DNA from: Gaeumannomyces sp. JS-464
Taxonomy: Eukaryota; Ascomycota; Sordariomycetes; Magnaporthales; Magnaporthaceae
Length of the DNA stretch: 64,000 nt
Direction: 5' to 3'
Assembly (NCBI GenBank): GCA_002197995.1
Contig: NGZR01000003.1
Location: 3,224,001-3,288,000, forward strand
Part shown: positions 54,755 through 64,000 of the stretch, piece by piece
Numbering within the stretch: the stretch's first letter is position 1
How the letters are laid out: the number at the start of each line of letters is the position of its first letter
Program-made: the position numbers and the translations under genes
Notes under the pieces: model-generated
What the model was told of the DNA's origin: nothing
Databases searched by the model: none
The model's input: the letters and a program-made list of their open reading frames with translations, nothing else

Positions 54755-56725
54755 GCTTGGTTGGCGGTTTGGCCGAGAAAGGCCGCCAATAGGAGGGCGG
54801 TTTCGGCGCCACGGCCTCTCTGTGTACCAAGATCAGTCTAGTGCTTCAATCTATGTCTTACTACAGTCGGGCGTCCAAGCACAAGCGATGACCAGCGGAC
54901 AAGCTGGCGCGTGGGCATTCCTGTTCTGGGGATCGCTCCCGCAATGGAGACCAGCCACCCAGGACGTAACCAGCAAGAGCACGTTGATTCTCTGCGTCGT
55001 GTCCAAGCGTTCGTCCGAGAATCGGATCATGGCTGCCCCCAAACGGCTGAGCAAGCTGTCAAGACGGCGTTGGACTCAAGCTAAGCATCGGGAGGAAGCG
55101 GCAGCCAGGCCGTGAGCCAGCCATGTGCGCTCGCCGAGGAAGGAGAGCGAAGGGCTGCTGTCGCTCCTCGTGGCAAACGGTCGATTCAATAGCCCGTGTC
55201 CCATGCATAATCTGCGATTGTTCCGTGGTGCAAAGGTGACTTGCCTGCCCGAGTTTTTCCATTCTCAGTACCACCGCGAGAATCAGCCCGCAGTCGCAAG
55301 TCAGCTGGTTGAAAGCAGAGGTTTGTCAAAACCGGTCAAAACCAGCGCTCAAAGTAAGAGAGAGGTCCTTGTCCCTCCACCGTGTGATTGCCTGTGGGGT
55401 CTGATTCAGGAGGATCGCAGGCTTGATCAACACCGCGGCATTTGGCGCTAGGGTAGGGCCAGAATCTACGCGGGGTCGATCTCCCTTGACCAGTGTGCCT
55501 GGGGAGCAGAATGAATGCCGGCTCCCAGGGTACCGCCTCCAAGAGATCGATGGCAAGCTAGAAGCTTGACCGAACCTAGCTGTCTCGCTTCTTGCTTCCC
55601 GTGCCTTGGGAGAGCCGCACGCACCCGTTGATGCCATGACCCTTTGGCATTCTGCCGAGTCGTGCCAGGCCCCAAGGACATAGTAGCGAACACCCGTTGA
55701 GACAGAACCGGCGCGGGACAGCCAGCGCCCAGCGCCCGGCGACCACGAGACCTGACCGGCGGCGTGTTGGTCCCAAAACCAGCTAGCTCATCGACTCGCC
55801 AGTACGCGCTTGGCGCTCTGTGCGGCCGCAGTGGCTAGCCCTCTATCCGTGCCAGCTTAAAAATATTGGCGACACCATTGGTCAAAGGGAGCCAGCGGCA
55901 CCAGCGCCATGAAGCTATCCCCTGTCCGAGCGCTGGAAAACCCTGAGTCGCAGGACCGACGTCAGCGCCACATCGCAAATCTAGGTTCGTTTTTTTCGTG
56001 TTCCTGCATTGGTGCAATTTTACCGCAGAGCCGCCCCTTTTGGCTGGGCTGAGAATGTGCTGGTCGGGCTCAGTCATCGACCTGAGTTGGGGTTGCACGC
56101 CGGGCCGCCCTAGAACCAAACCAGACTTCGATCAATACCCCTGAGCAGAATATCGCCGCTCTTGGCGGGCTGGAAAACTCTGCGCTCGCTCCTTGCTTCT
56201 GGGGCGCAAGAAGAACGGCCTGATCAAAGGCTTTGTTTTGCTTGCTTTCTTTGGCCAATATTTTACTTGTTTTGCTCGAATGCACTTTTCGTTTCTTTTT
56301 GCAGACGCCTTTTTACCATCCCGACTATCTCCTGCTACGTGTCTAGCCTGTCGGGCTCGATCTTCCTTGCATTGTAGACATGGCCGAAATACCCCAGGCC
56401 TGCCGAGCGTAGGGCCAATACCACTCGGCCCGCAGCTTCAAAAGAGACAGCCCCAACCCCGTCTTAGGCCTAAAAATGCCTTCTTGTTGCTCCTCTCGCA
56501 CGACTCAAATATTCTGGGTCAGACCCCATAGATATTGGGGATGAGTGGAAATCCCGCTTGCGCTTGCATGTTTAAGGATCAACTGGTTGCGCCCGGGCGG
56601 GCTGTCCCGCGTCTTCTGCACTCTCGCGAATCTCGAGACCACCAAGTATTTGCCTTGGCGTCCAGCCCCTCGCTCGGCCACGTAAAGGCGGCTGACCCTT
56701 CAAGGCCCATACAGCGCTGGATACG

Positions 56726-56757
<32 letters not shown>

Positions 56758-57441
56758 CCCTTTTTCACTGAGCGTCACATCTCAAGGGACACCGCAGTAG
56801 CCCCTCCGTTTCCGCTAGTGATTGCTTTTCTTTTCTTCTCCGCTCCCTAGATTTTGTCCGTGCCACGCTCCCGGCTGGCAGTGTCTCGGTATCCTCCCTC
56901 CCCTGGCGCCCTCCAACGCCTGGCGTCCTGCCAAATCAGCCGTAGTGGCACTAGAGGCGAATCAGGTCGCTGCCAACTCGGGCCGGGCGCTTCAGGTTCG
57001 CCCAATACGAATAGCATCGAGCGCGGCCACGCCCTGTCAAGGGGTAACCGTTGGCCATGGGCCGAGCTGTCCGCTATCAGCTTCCCTGCTAAGCCCAACG
57101 GGGACTGGATGCGCGGATCTATTTCCATATTCTGCGGCTGGCAACGGATTGTCTGCATTCCCAGTCTTGGCGGTGGACCAGAGAAGACATGCACTCCTCG
57201 GTTGTGTTGTGATGTGTGCAGCATCCGGGCATATAATGTTATGTCCCCCGGATCGTTGTCCACTGTTCTTGCTCTGGTCCTCAGAGCACGCCTACCCCAG
57301 TCGACTCCCACATTCGCTTGATATCTGCCATCAAGGTCGTCCATTCGCTCCGGCTCTTGACGGAATAGCATCTTCGATATCACTTTTAATATCCAGGCCC
57401 TCATTCTATACGCTTCTTCACATAGGTGCATACCACCGCCC
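54755..57441. other. Long intergenic region, 2.7 kb, no gene recognised
   Basis: It contains only overlapping short frames of mixed composition. A 30-base poly-T tract lies at about 56,729-56,758. The part before 57,442 is the probable promoter of the peroxidase gene. Confidence 0.5.
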
Positions 57442-58737
57442 TTGATAATGCGTGTCACTCTCTTCACTGCGGCCCTCGCGGCCTCTCCCGCTCTGGCCTA
57501 CCCCGGCATGAAGAACACCCTGAGTGAGATTCACGCCCGTGCTAGGGGTGGCAGGGGCAGCGGCGGCAGGCAGGCAACCGACACTCCCGCGGACCAGCTG
57601 CTTGACTCCAACGAGCTGATCGGGGATCTCATTACCCTGGACGAGTCGCAGCTGACTCCGGTTGGCAAGCAAATCAAGCACCTGATCACCGGCAGCGAGA
57701 ACCCCGAGAGTGATGAGACCTACCCCAGGGGTGCCTGGGGCGCCATCAACATCCCCAACAAGGGATCCGCCGCGTGCGCCAAGGATACCTGCTGCATCTG
57801 GAAGTACGTCGCCGACGACATGGTCAAGGCCTTCCGGGGCAAGTCGGGCCGCTGCACCGACTTCGCCCGCGCCGCCGTGCGCCTGGGCTTCCACGACGCC
57901 GGCGGCTGGTCCAAGTCGACCGGGAACCTCGGCGGCGCCGACGGCTCGCTCGTCCTGGCCCCCGAGGAGATCCTCCGGGGCGAGAACCGGGGCCTGGAGG
58001 AGATCGTCGAGCAGATGAAGCGCTGGCACAACGACTACAAGAAGTACGGCGTCGGCATGGCCGACCTCATCCAGTGGGGCGCCAACGTCGCCACCGTCGT
58101 CTGCCCGCTGGGGCCGCGCATCCGCAGCTACGTCGGCCGCAAGGACTCGGCCGTCCCGGCCCCCCACGACCTGCTGCCGCCCGTCACCGGCTCGGCCGAC
58201 TTCCTGATCGAGCTGTTCGAGAACAAGACCATCAAGCCCCACGGCCTGACGGCCCTGATCGGCGCCCACACGACCAGCCAGCAGCGCTTCGTCGACCCCT
58301 CGCGCGCCGGCGACCCGCAGGACAGCACCCCGGGCGTGTGGGACGTCAAGTTCTACAAGGAGACGCTCGGCAGCGCGCCCGCCCGCGTCTTCAAATTCGC
58401 CAGCGACGTCGTGCTGTCCAGGGACCCGCGCATCAGCAAGGAGTTCAACGAGTTCGCCGGGCCCGGCGGCCAGGAGCACTGGAACGAGGACTACGCGCGC
58501 GAGTACATCCGCCTCTCGCTCCTCGGCGTCTTCAACATCAACGACCTGACCGAGTGCACCAAGGCCCTGCCCGGCAGGGTTGGCGCCTACGTCGCCCCGG
58601 ACCAGGCCGCCATGGAAAAGTGGATGTCCACCAAGAACAAGGTGGACGCCCTCGCCGACGCCTTGAGGAAGGGCGACCCGCTCGGCGGCGCCGTCAGCAA
58701 CACCTGGGACTGGCTCAAGAGCGTCTTCCGCTACTAA
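57442..58737 (+). CDS. Secreted haem peroxidase, class II-like (PF00141)
   Basis: A single intact exon of 431 residues; the start could be 57,442 or the in-frame ATG at 57,448, either giving a signal peptide (RVTLFTAALAASPALA). After a Gly/Arg-rich propeptide-like stretch (about 33-43) the peroxidase domain shows distal Arg147, His151 and Asp152 (RLGFHDAGG), the calcium-site-like GGADGSL (164-170), and proximal His276 (LIGAHTTSQQ). Six Cys (about 112, 117, 118, 138, 221, 372) would form disulfides. It oxidises phenolic or other substrates with hydrogen peroxide outside the cell. The family resembles the ascomycete class II-type peroxidases rather than catalase-peroxidases; lignin-active residues cannot be judged from this. 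The codons have GC-rich third positions, producing long spurious frames on the other strand. It is one of the cleanest genes in the window. Confidence 0.9.
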   Translation: MIMRVTLFTAALAASPALAYPGMKNTLSEIHARARGGRGSGGRQATDTPADQLLDSNELIGDLITLDESQLTPVGKQIKHLITGSENPESDETYPRGAWGAINIPNKGSAACAKDTCCIWKYVADDMVKAFRGKSGRCTDFARAAVRLGFHDAGGWSKSTGNLGGADGSLVLAPEEILRGENRGLEEIVEQMKRWHNDYKKYGVGMADLIQWGANVATVVCPLGPRIRSYVGRKDSAVPAPHDLLPPVTGSADFLIELFENKTIKPHGLTALIGAHTTSQQRFVDPSRAGDPQDSTPGVWDVKFYKETLGSAPARVFKFASDVVLSRDPRISKEFNEFAGPGGQEHWNEDYAREYIRLSLLGVFNINDLTECTKALPGRVGAYVAPDQAAMEKWMSTKNKVDALADALRKGDPLGGAVSNTWDWLKSVFRY

Positions 58738-59601
58738 GATGTTTTATGTGATTTGACACGTCGATATGTCATTGTAATTCACGAACGGGAAGCTTATTGG
58801 CTCCCAACTATAGAGGTACCTACCTAGGCGAGAATTTAATTATCTGCACACAACCCTTCTTGCTCACTAGAAGCTGTGTATGTTCACCTCCATCAAGCTC
58901 GTGAAGTATGCTTTGGCACTTGATAGACACATACAGGCGCGTCTCGTCAATACTCAAGTTCGTCGACATGGTTCAAGGCCAGCTGCCATGTGCAAAGCCA
59001 CGCACGTTTTTATAATCCTGAATCGGTCGTTTCAGACTATTCATCTATAAAAGATAAGAACACCTCTGCCTCTGAAGGACCATAGATACCGTTTTTTCCC
59101 TGCGTGCTCCTCGTCCAAAGCAAAAACTAAAGTCAAAAAATGTACGCGTAGTAAACTCCAGGCTTCGAGTCTTCGTGGGGGCCTGAAATTACATACAGTG
59201 CCCTGCAAACAGAAATAACCTCTGCGACCCTGAGGCGGTTGTCCATAAACAAAGCCCATGGGTCTTTCTCACCACCATTGAACATTGAGGGACAAAAATC
59301 GAGAAACTGTTCACAGTGATCATATCATCAAGTAAAATTGATAGACTGAACATGCTAGAATCTAACTAATAAGATATTTTAACGTCTTTGGTATATGAGT
59401 AACTCTATCAATTTCCATCGTACAAAACACTGGTATCTTCGATCGTCACAAGACATGTAGGAAACACCTTGACTTCCACGCCACTCCTGCTTTCCTCCCC
59501 CGGGGGTACTCCGTTGCACTTCCCCTTGCGCTGGACACCAGCTTCTCGGTGACAGCCCAAAACCAACCCTTCATCCGGCTCGGCACTTCGCAGCCGACCT
59601 G
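58738..59601. other. Convergent 3' region, no gene
   Basis: 864 bp between the peroxidase (+) and rhodopsin-domain (-) genes. AT-rich. It contains GTACCTACCTAGGCG at about 58,816-58,830, the same short motif as near 47,565. Confidence 0.5.
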
Positions 59602-61256
59602 TTAAACCCGGCTCCCGTACTCGACCGTAGTGGTGCGCGTCTGCACGATGCCTCTGTTGGGGCCGACGTGTGCCTCGGGGATGATGGCCCTCTCGGAGCC
59701 GCTGTCGTGGCGGGACTGGTCGAGGTCGCGCTCGCCGTTGACCGTCATCTCGTAGCCGTACTTCTTGAGCGAGTCCGGGTCGGTCCGCGAGTCGTCGAGC
59801 CGGTCGAAGCCGCCCTTGGAGCCGCCGGCCGCCGACAGCTTGCCGGCCGAGATCTTGAGCCCGGAGGTGTTGCCGGTCCGGCGCGAGGCCGAGGCGCCGT
59901 TGCCGGACCCGAACTTGGACGCCCAGCTGCTGCCAAAGACCTTGGGGCCGACGTGCTTGGCGAACTTGCGCAGCGTCGGCAGGGAGCCGCACATGATGAA
60001 GAGGTTGGCCTCGATGGAGCTACGAGAGGTTGAGCGTGCTGGCGTTAGCGGCGGAGCTTGATGGCTGGCGCGCGAGGAGGCAAGACTTACATCCACATTG
60101 TGGGTTGGGCGATAACCCAGGTAACATCGGTGGCTCCAATGGTGGGAATCAGGAGGATCAACCGGACGATGGATGTGACGAAGGTGCTGAGAAGGGGCGC
60201 AACGGACCTGGAGTCAGCTGGGATGATCCTGACCCGCTTAAGCGCCCAGGCATGACGCCTCAGGGCTAGAGGGAGACTTACATGGAACCGATGAAGAAGA
60301 TGAAGCCCAGACCCCATTTTTGGGCCTTGGTCACCTGCAGGCGGAAGACGGTTGGCAGCGGCAGGATCAGGATCACCAAATCCGTAATTACGCCAAGAAC
60401 CGTCGTGGCGATATATACTTGCGTGAGGTTGACGTTCACCCTGCCTTGGTCTGGGGGGAACAGTGGGTTCCAGGACTTCTCGAGCGGCCAGTTGGCAAAG
60501 ATGAGCGCAAATAGGATGCCCAAGAGGTAGCCCATGCAGATGAAAATGGTGACGTTGACGGCATGTTTGAAGGTGGCCACGGGCGACAGGCGGTGGTAGA
60601 AGAGGAGCACCGTGAGCTTGGCGAGAGCCTGGGTGCCGGTATAATAAATGGGCGCCATGTAAATGAGCTGCGGGAGACGGAAAGCGTTAGCCTTGACATG
60701 GTGCTGAGTTTTCCAAGTTTGACACGCCACGATATACACTTACCCATAGGAACCTATCAAGACCGCCAATAACCGGGAGCTCCCACATGTGGATGCCCCA
60801 GTTCCCCAGGCTGAACTCATCTGTTTTGCCGAGTGGCTAGTTAGCCTCGGATTGGGGGAACGGAGGTGCGACAACGGCATTACAGGCCGGTGATTTCCAC
60901 TTACAAAGGGCCGGTATTTGTGTCAACAAAGAAAATATCCATGCCCCAACTAAGCAAGCTATCGTGACAGAACCAGAGTGTTAGTGTACGGTTCTGACGA
61001 GAAAACAAGATTGCCGAGACCAGCGTGTCTCGTTGGACCACATACCGTCATCCCACTGGAACGTCTTCATCAAGATAACCTTGGTGTATAACCTTTGCAG
61101 CAAGAACATAAAGGCCAGAAACATGCCAATGACATAGACATAGTAGGCTGAGGGCATAAGTTCGCGGGTTGGGTTCTCCAAATTCACCACCCATCCCTCG
61201 GGCGGCTTCATCGAAACCAGCACCTGCCCGCCGTTGGTGGTATTGACCATCGCCAT
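59602..61256 (-). CDS. Fungal rhodopsin-domain (PTH11-like) seven-helix membrane protein
   Basis: Six exons on the minus strand: 61,256-61,046, 60,949-60,905, 60,820-60,744, 60,667-60,282, 60,207-60,091 and 60,019-59,602. The introns are 71-96 nt, nearly all GTAAGT or GTATGT to AG. The start is MAMVNTTNGGQVLVS. Helices include YYVYVIGMFLAFMFLLQRLY, LIYMAPIYYTGTQALAKLTV, VNVTIFICMGYLLGILFALI, VYIATTVLGVITDLVILILP and FVTSIVRLILLIPTIG. Family hallmarks are FQWDDG after helix 2, FYHRLSP in the loop, and the SIEANLFIMCGSLPTLR block at the last helix. The C-terminal cytoplasmic tail is Ser/Gly/Arg-rich. Members are putative GPCR-like surface sensors. The exon 1-2 join does not keep phase with the obvious donor; an alternative donor three bases on, or one indel, would fix it. 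Confidence 0.85.
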
Positions 61257-64000
61257 CTTTGCTCGTGGTATGCCGCAGGCGCGGGTAGTGGCGACCTTCG
61301 GGGTCGGTCCGGCGCACGTTTCCTGCAAGGCTCTCGGAGAGATCGGCGGCGGTTCGTGCTCGAGGACCCTTGATGGGGCGAGCCAAAATGGCGTTTGCTG
61401 GATGGAGCACGGAGCTAGAGCACGACGAAGAGGCTAGGGAGTCGAGTGCAGGCGTGGACGATCTGGGAAAGGAGATCGTCGAGATGTACATATGTACAAA
61501 CGTTTCCGCCCTAGGCGTAGTCCACAAAAGCCGCCCGCCCCGCACGGCAAGCAGCCTGCTAACGGCCAGGTGTGGGCATAATCTGGCACTAGGGGCAACC
61601 CGCGAGACGGCTCCGGCACGTACCCGTTCCCTTCCACCTGGGGCGGCCTCGGCGGGCGGCGTACGCAAATAGGATATCGCCTTGCATCCTGGAGCCATGT
61701 AAAACACACCCCTGCTGGACCCACGGCGCGGGTACATAGTTGGCCGGCGAGGCACTGGGAGTGGTGCGTACACCTCTCCAGGATAGTAAAGGTTAAAACG
61801 GTGGGTCTTTCCCAATTGGGCCTGGTACCCAGGTACATTTTTTCCCATAGAAAAAAGCACTAAAATTAATGTATCTCTACCCTGGCTGGGATCCACCGTT
61901 TTAACCTTTACTATCCTGGAGAGGTGTACTGTACATGAGCTCCTGTTACGTCGCAGCGCGGCGCGACGGCATGAAACGTTGCAAACAAGCTTTCATTGCA
62001 CTCGCCGTACGATATACTAATAGTCGGCTGTTCCTTATCCACGGCTTGGTTCGTGCTGCGGACCCGACATGTCGAAGATTGCGCTGGCAGCCGTGAATGT
62101 GAGGTCGCAAATTTGCGGCGACGTCAGGCAAAAGGGGGAATATCGGCCGAGAGTGCAGCCAACACGGCCCGGTTTTCTGCGCCAAAAAGGATGCAAGCCC
62201 GCGAGCGTTGGCAAGGATTATGTTTGCACGAAAACCCAAACTCCTAGCGGCGAGTCAGGGACGCTGTCGGTCGATGAAGAGGGTTGGTGACGGGAAGTTC
62301 CGATGCTCTGGCATGGTCGATTTCCCTTTCGGGACGGGGGCTGCCAGAATGCAGCCCCATCTACACACCCACCGTCATAACTGCAGTCGGTAGATGGCAG
62401 GCGAGAGCGGGCACATCGGAAATGGATGCAGGATGCGACAGAAGCTTTGGTGAGGAACAGAGGAACAGTCGTCTCAGCCCGCGAGAGCCAACGATATGGC
62501 ATGCGCCTCCAGGCGATAAGCTGGAGACTCTCATCGCCATGCCTCGTTGGAGCCTCATCCCTCAACCGGAGTCGCTCACACATTTCAACGCGCAGCTGCA
62601 CCACGAAAACAAAACTTCACGCCACAAAATCTGCACCGTTGAGATCCCGGGAGCAGCAGATGTTTATAAGCTTTTAGCTAGAGTTGGCGGTTAAGCTGTG
62701 GGTTAGCGGTGAGGAATCGAATGAAGGTTAGGTTAGAATTGGGGCTGTCGGGTTGTGATAATAAAACGCAGCAAGTCCACGTGCTATGCCTTCGGCGCCG
62801 AAGTGCGGTGTTGATTGCCCGAGAAATTGTGGGCGCGAGGGGCTCCAATCACGGAGGTTGATTTTCATCTTTCATGCATCCCCATTGGCGATGGGGCTAC
62901 CAAGCGTCTGCGGTTCCATCCGCGCTGGGGTTAAAAAGAAATCCTACGTAAAGCAAGGAAGAAAAAATGCCGAGATTTGCTTCCCACACCGCGTCCACGC
63001 AGGAAGCATAACGGTAAAAGGGGAGGGGCCAAATATTGATCCCGCCTTCAAGAGACGATGCCCCACGTGAAATGCTTTGTTTTTCTTGGCTTTCGATCCG
63101 GCTTCCAGGTACGGGCAGAAGACGCAATCCCGCTAATCAGGCGAGCACACAAAAAATGGTGCATAGTGCGTGCAAACATGCAACACGATGCTTCACACGT
63201 GTCCGTAGGCACACCGAACCGCACCGAGCACGCCGCAGTTCGTCCCACCGAGCCGGTCAACGTCGCGTGGCGCATCGGCTGCTGAAGACCGGCCTTTCGG
63301 CAGCTTGGCGCCGCGGCGGATACCCCCTTAAACGCAGCATATATCTGAGAAGCCGGCCAGCCGGTATGCCCGACCTTATGTCGTATATGTCGTATCTCAG
63401 GAGGATGTAGCGTGCTGCCCAAAAATGATGTCTCTACTTTCTCCCTACCCACCCGCCAGACAGACCACACATGATAATTGTTCCGCCGCCCCATCTGCCA
63501 GCCTCCGCCTTTGTTTCCTCCCCGTTTCTCCTTCGAGGCGGCGGTCGCCCCCGGCGGCTCCCCTTGCGGCGGCCGGCGAAGCAGAACGTGGCGTGTTAGG
63601 CTGCGCGGCGGGGCCAGTGATGCCAAATGGGATGGCGCATTCCCAACGTGGCCTAGCAGGCCCACCACTGGTTGTTAGAGGGGACCAATTCGCGGTGGAT
63701 GCGGCTTTCCGGCATCAAGATCGATCCCACAATCTTCTCCTGATCGTCTGGAAGCCTTGATTCTTCCCGAAGCATTCCCTTGCACGCCCGAAAGGAGATG
63801 AGTTTCCGCTTGGAACGCGTGAGGCCATTCTGTCCGCTCCATCCAGGTCCGCCGCCGGCGCCCCACCAGGGCAGCTGTCCGGCGCGATAAAAGTTGGCCG
63901 GGTATACCCTCACCGACATGACTTTGGATGCTCTTCTCTCCACCCCTCTCAGCCATCCAACTTGGCGCCATCCAACTTGGCAGTCCCTCCTTTTCTTCGT
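61257..64000. other. Intergenic to window end, no gene recognised
   Basis: 2.7 kb upstream of the rhodopsin-domain gene. Apart from the inverted-repeat element at 61,768-61,929, only overlapping short frames of arbitrary composition are present. A gene could begin beyond the right edge. Confidence 0.45.
61768..61929. mobile_element. Candidate MITE: perfect 37-bp terminal inverted repeats
   Basis: The arms 61,768-61,804 (starting GTACACCTCTCCAGGATAG) and 61,893-61,929 (ending CTATCCTGGAGAGGTGTAC) are perfect inverted complements around an 88-bp AT-richer spacer. The outer TA at each end could be a Tc1/mariner-type TA target duplication, giving 35-bp repeats starting CACCTCTCC. There is no coding capacity. 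A hairpin transcript or regulatory role is equally possible. It lies about 510 bp upstream of the rhodopsin-domain gene start. Confidence 0.65.

Noticed and set aside
56729..56758. 30-base poly-T as a possible retro-insertion tail
   Set aside because: No adjacent element sequence or target duplication could be found. A simple homopolymer is the safer reading.
56822..57467. Overlapping ~200-codon frames on both strands before the peroxidase
   Set aside because: They lie in the promoter region, overlap each other almost fully and have no recognisable features.
57418..58479. 353-codon minus-strand frame and a 325-codon Arg-rich plus-strand frame over the peroxidase gene
   Set aside because: Both overlap the peroxidase, which has clear active-site motifs. 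The alternatives have arbitrary composition caused by high GC3.
61048..61896. 282-codon minus-strand frame upstream of the rhodopsin gene
   Set aside because: It overlaps exon 1 in another frame and runs through the inverted-repeat element. No membrane helices or domain.

Overview
The window comes from a filamentous ascomycete (Pezizomycotina, most likely a sordariomycete). It has short GT-AG introns of about 70-170 nt, a HET-domain gene, a fungal seven-helix rhodopsin-domain gene, a GH72 cell-wall enzyme, and a large block mutated in the manner of repeat-induced point mutation (RIP). It falls into two compartments.

Positions 1 to about 28,400 are AT-rich and full of TAA/TAG. They hold no intact gene, only a nest of dead retrotransposons, nearly all coding on the minus strand. 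The outermost recognisable element is a Tad-like LINE with ORF1 at 26,434-28,363, endonuclease and first part of RT at 16,723-18,648, and an RT fragment at 4,014-4,102. It was split by three later insertions: a chromodomain Gypsy element (18,649-26,433, 428-bp LTRs, target duplication CCTAT), a Copia element (4,103-16,722, ~170-bp LTRs) and a second Gypsy element running off the left edge (1-4,013). Nested deeper are a chromodomain Gypsy element (10,103-16,677, ~210-bp LTRs) inside the right LTR of Copia, and an inverted solo LTR (23,739-24,120, duplication ACGGG) inside the 7.8-kb Gypsy element.

Positions 28,400-64,000 are host DNA with ordinary composition. In order: a gene with a LMW-phosphatase-like domain lacking the catalytic Cys (+); a secreted GPI-anchored Cys-containing protein (+); a HET-domain gene (-); a GH72 glucanosyltransferase (-); a MARVEL-like four-helix protein (+); a large multi-TM protein (+); two paralogous proteins with a PARP-finger-like Cys/His pattern (+, +); an unknown minus-strand gene; a broken STAND/NLR-like gene (+); an intact secreted haem peroxidase (+); and a six-exon rhodopsin-domain gene (-).

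Themes: nonself-recognition type genes (HET, NLR-like, possibly the first gene) sit beside a TE block, and cell-surface or secreted proteins are well represented. Several genes read cleanly only if single-base frame changes, often in short homopolymers, are allowed. This suggests either assembly indels or local decay. No bacterial features, CRISPR arrays or rRNA were seen.
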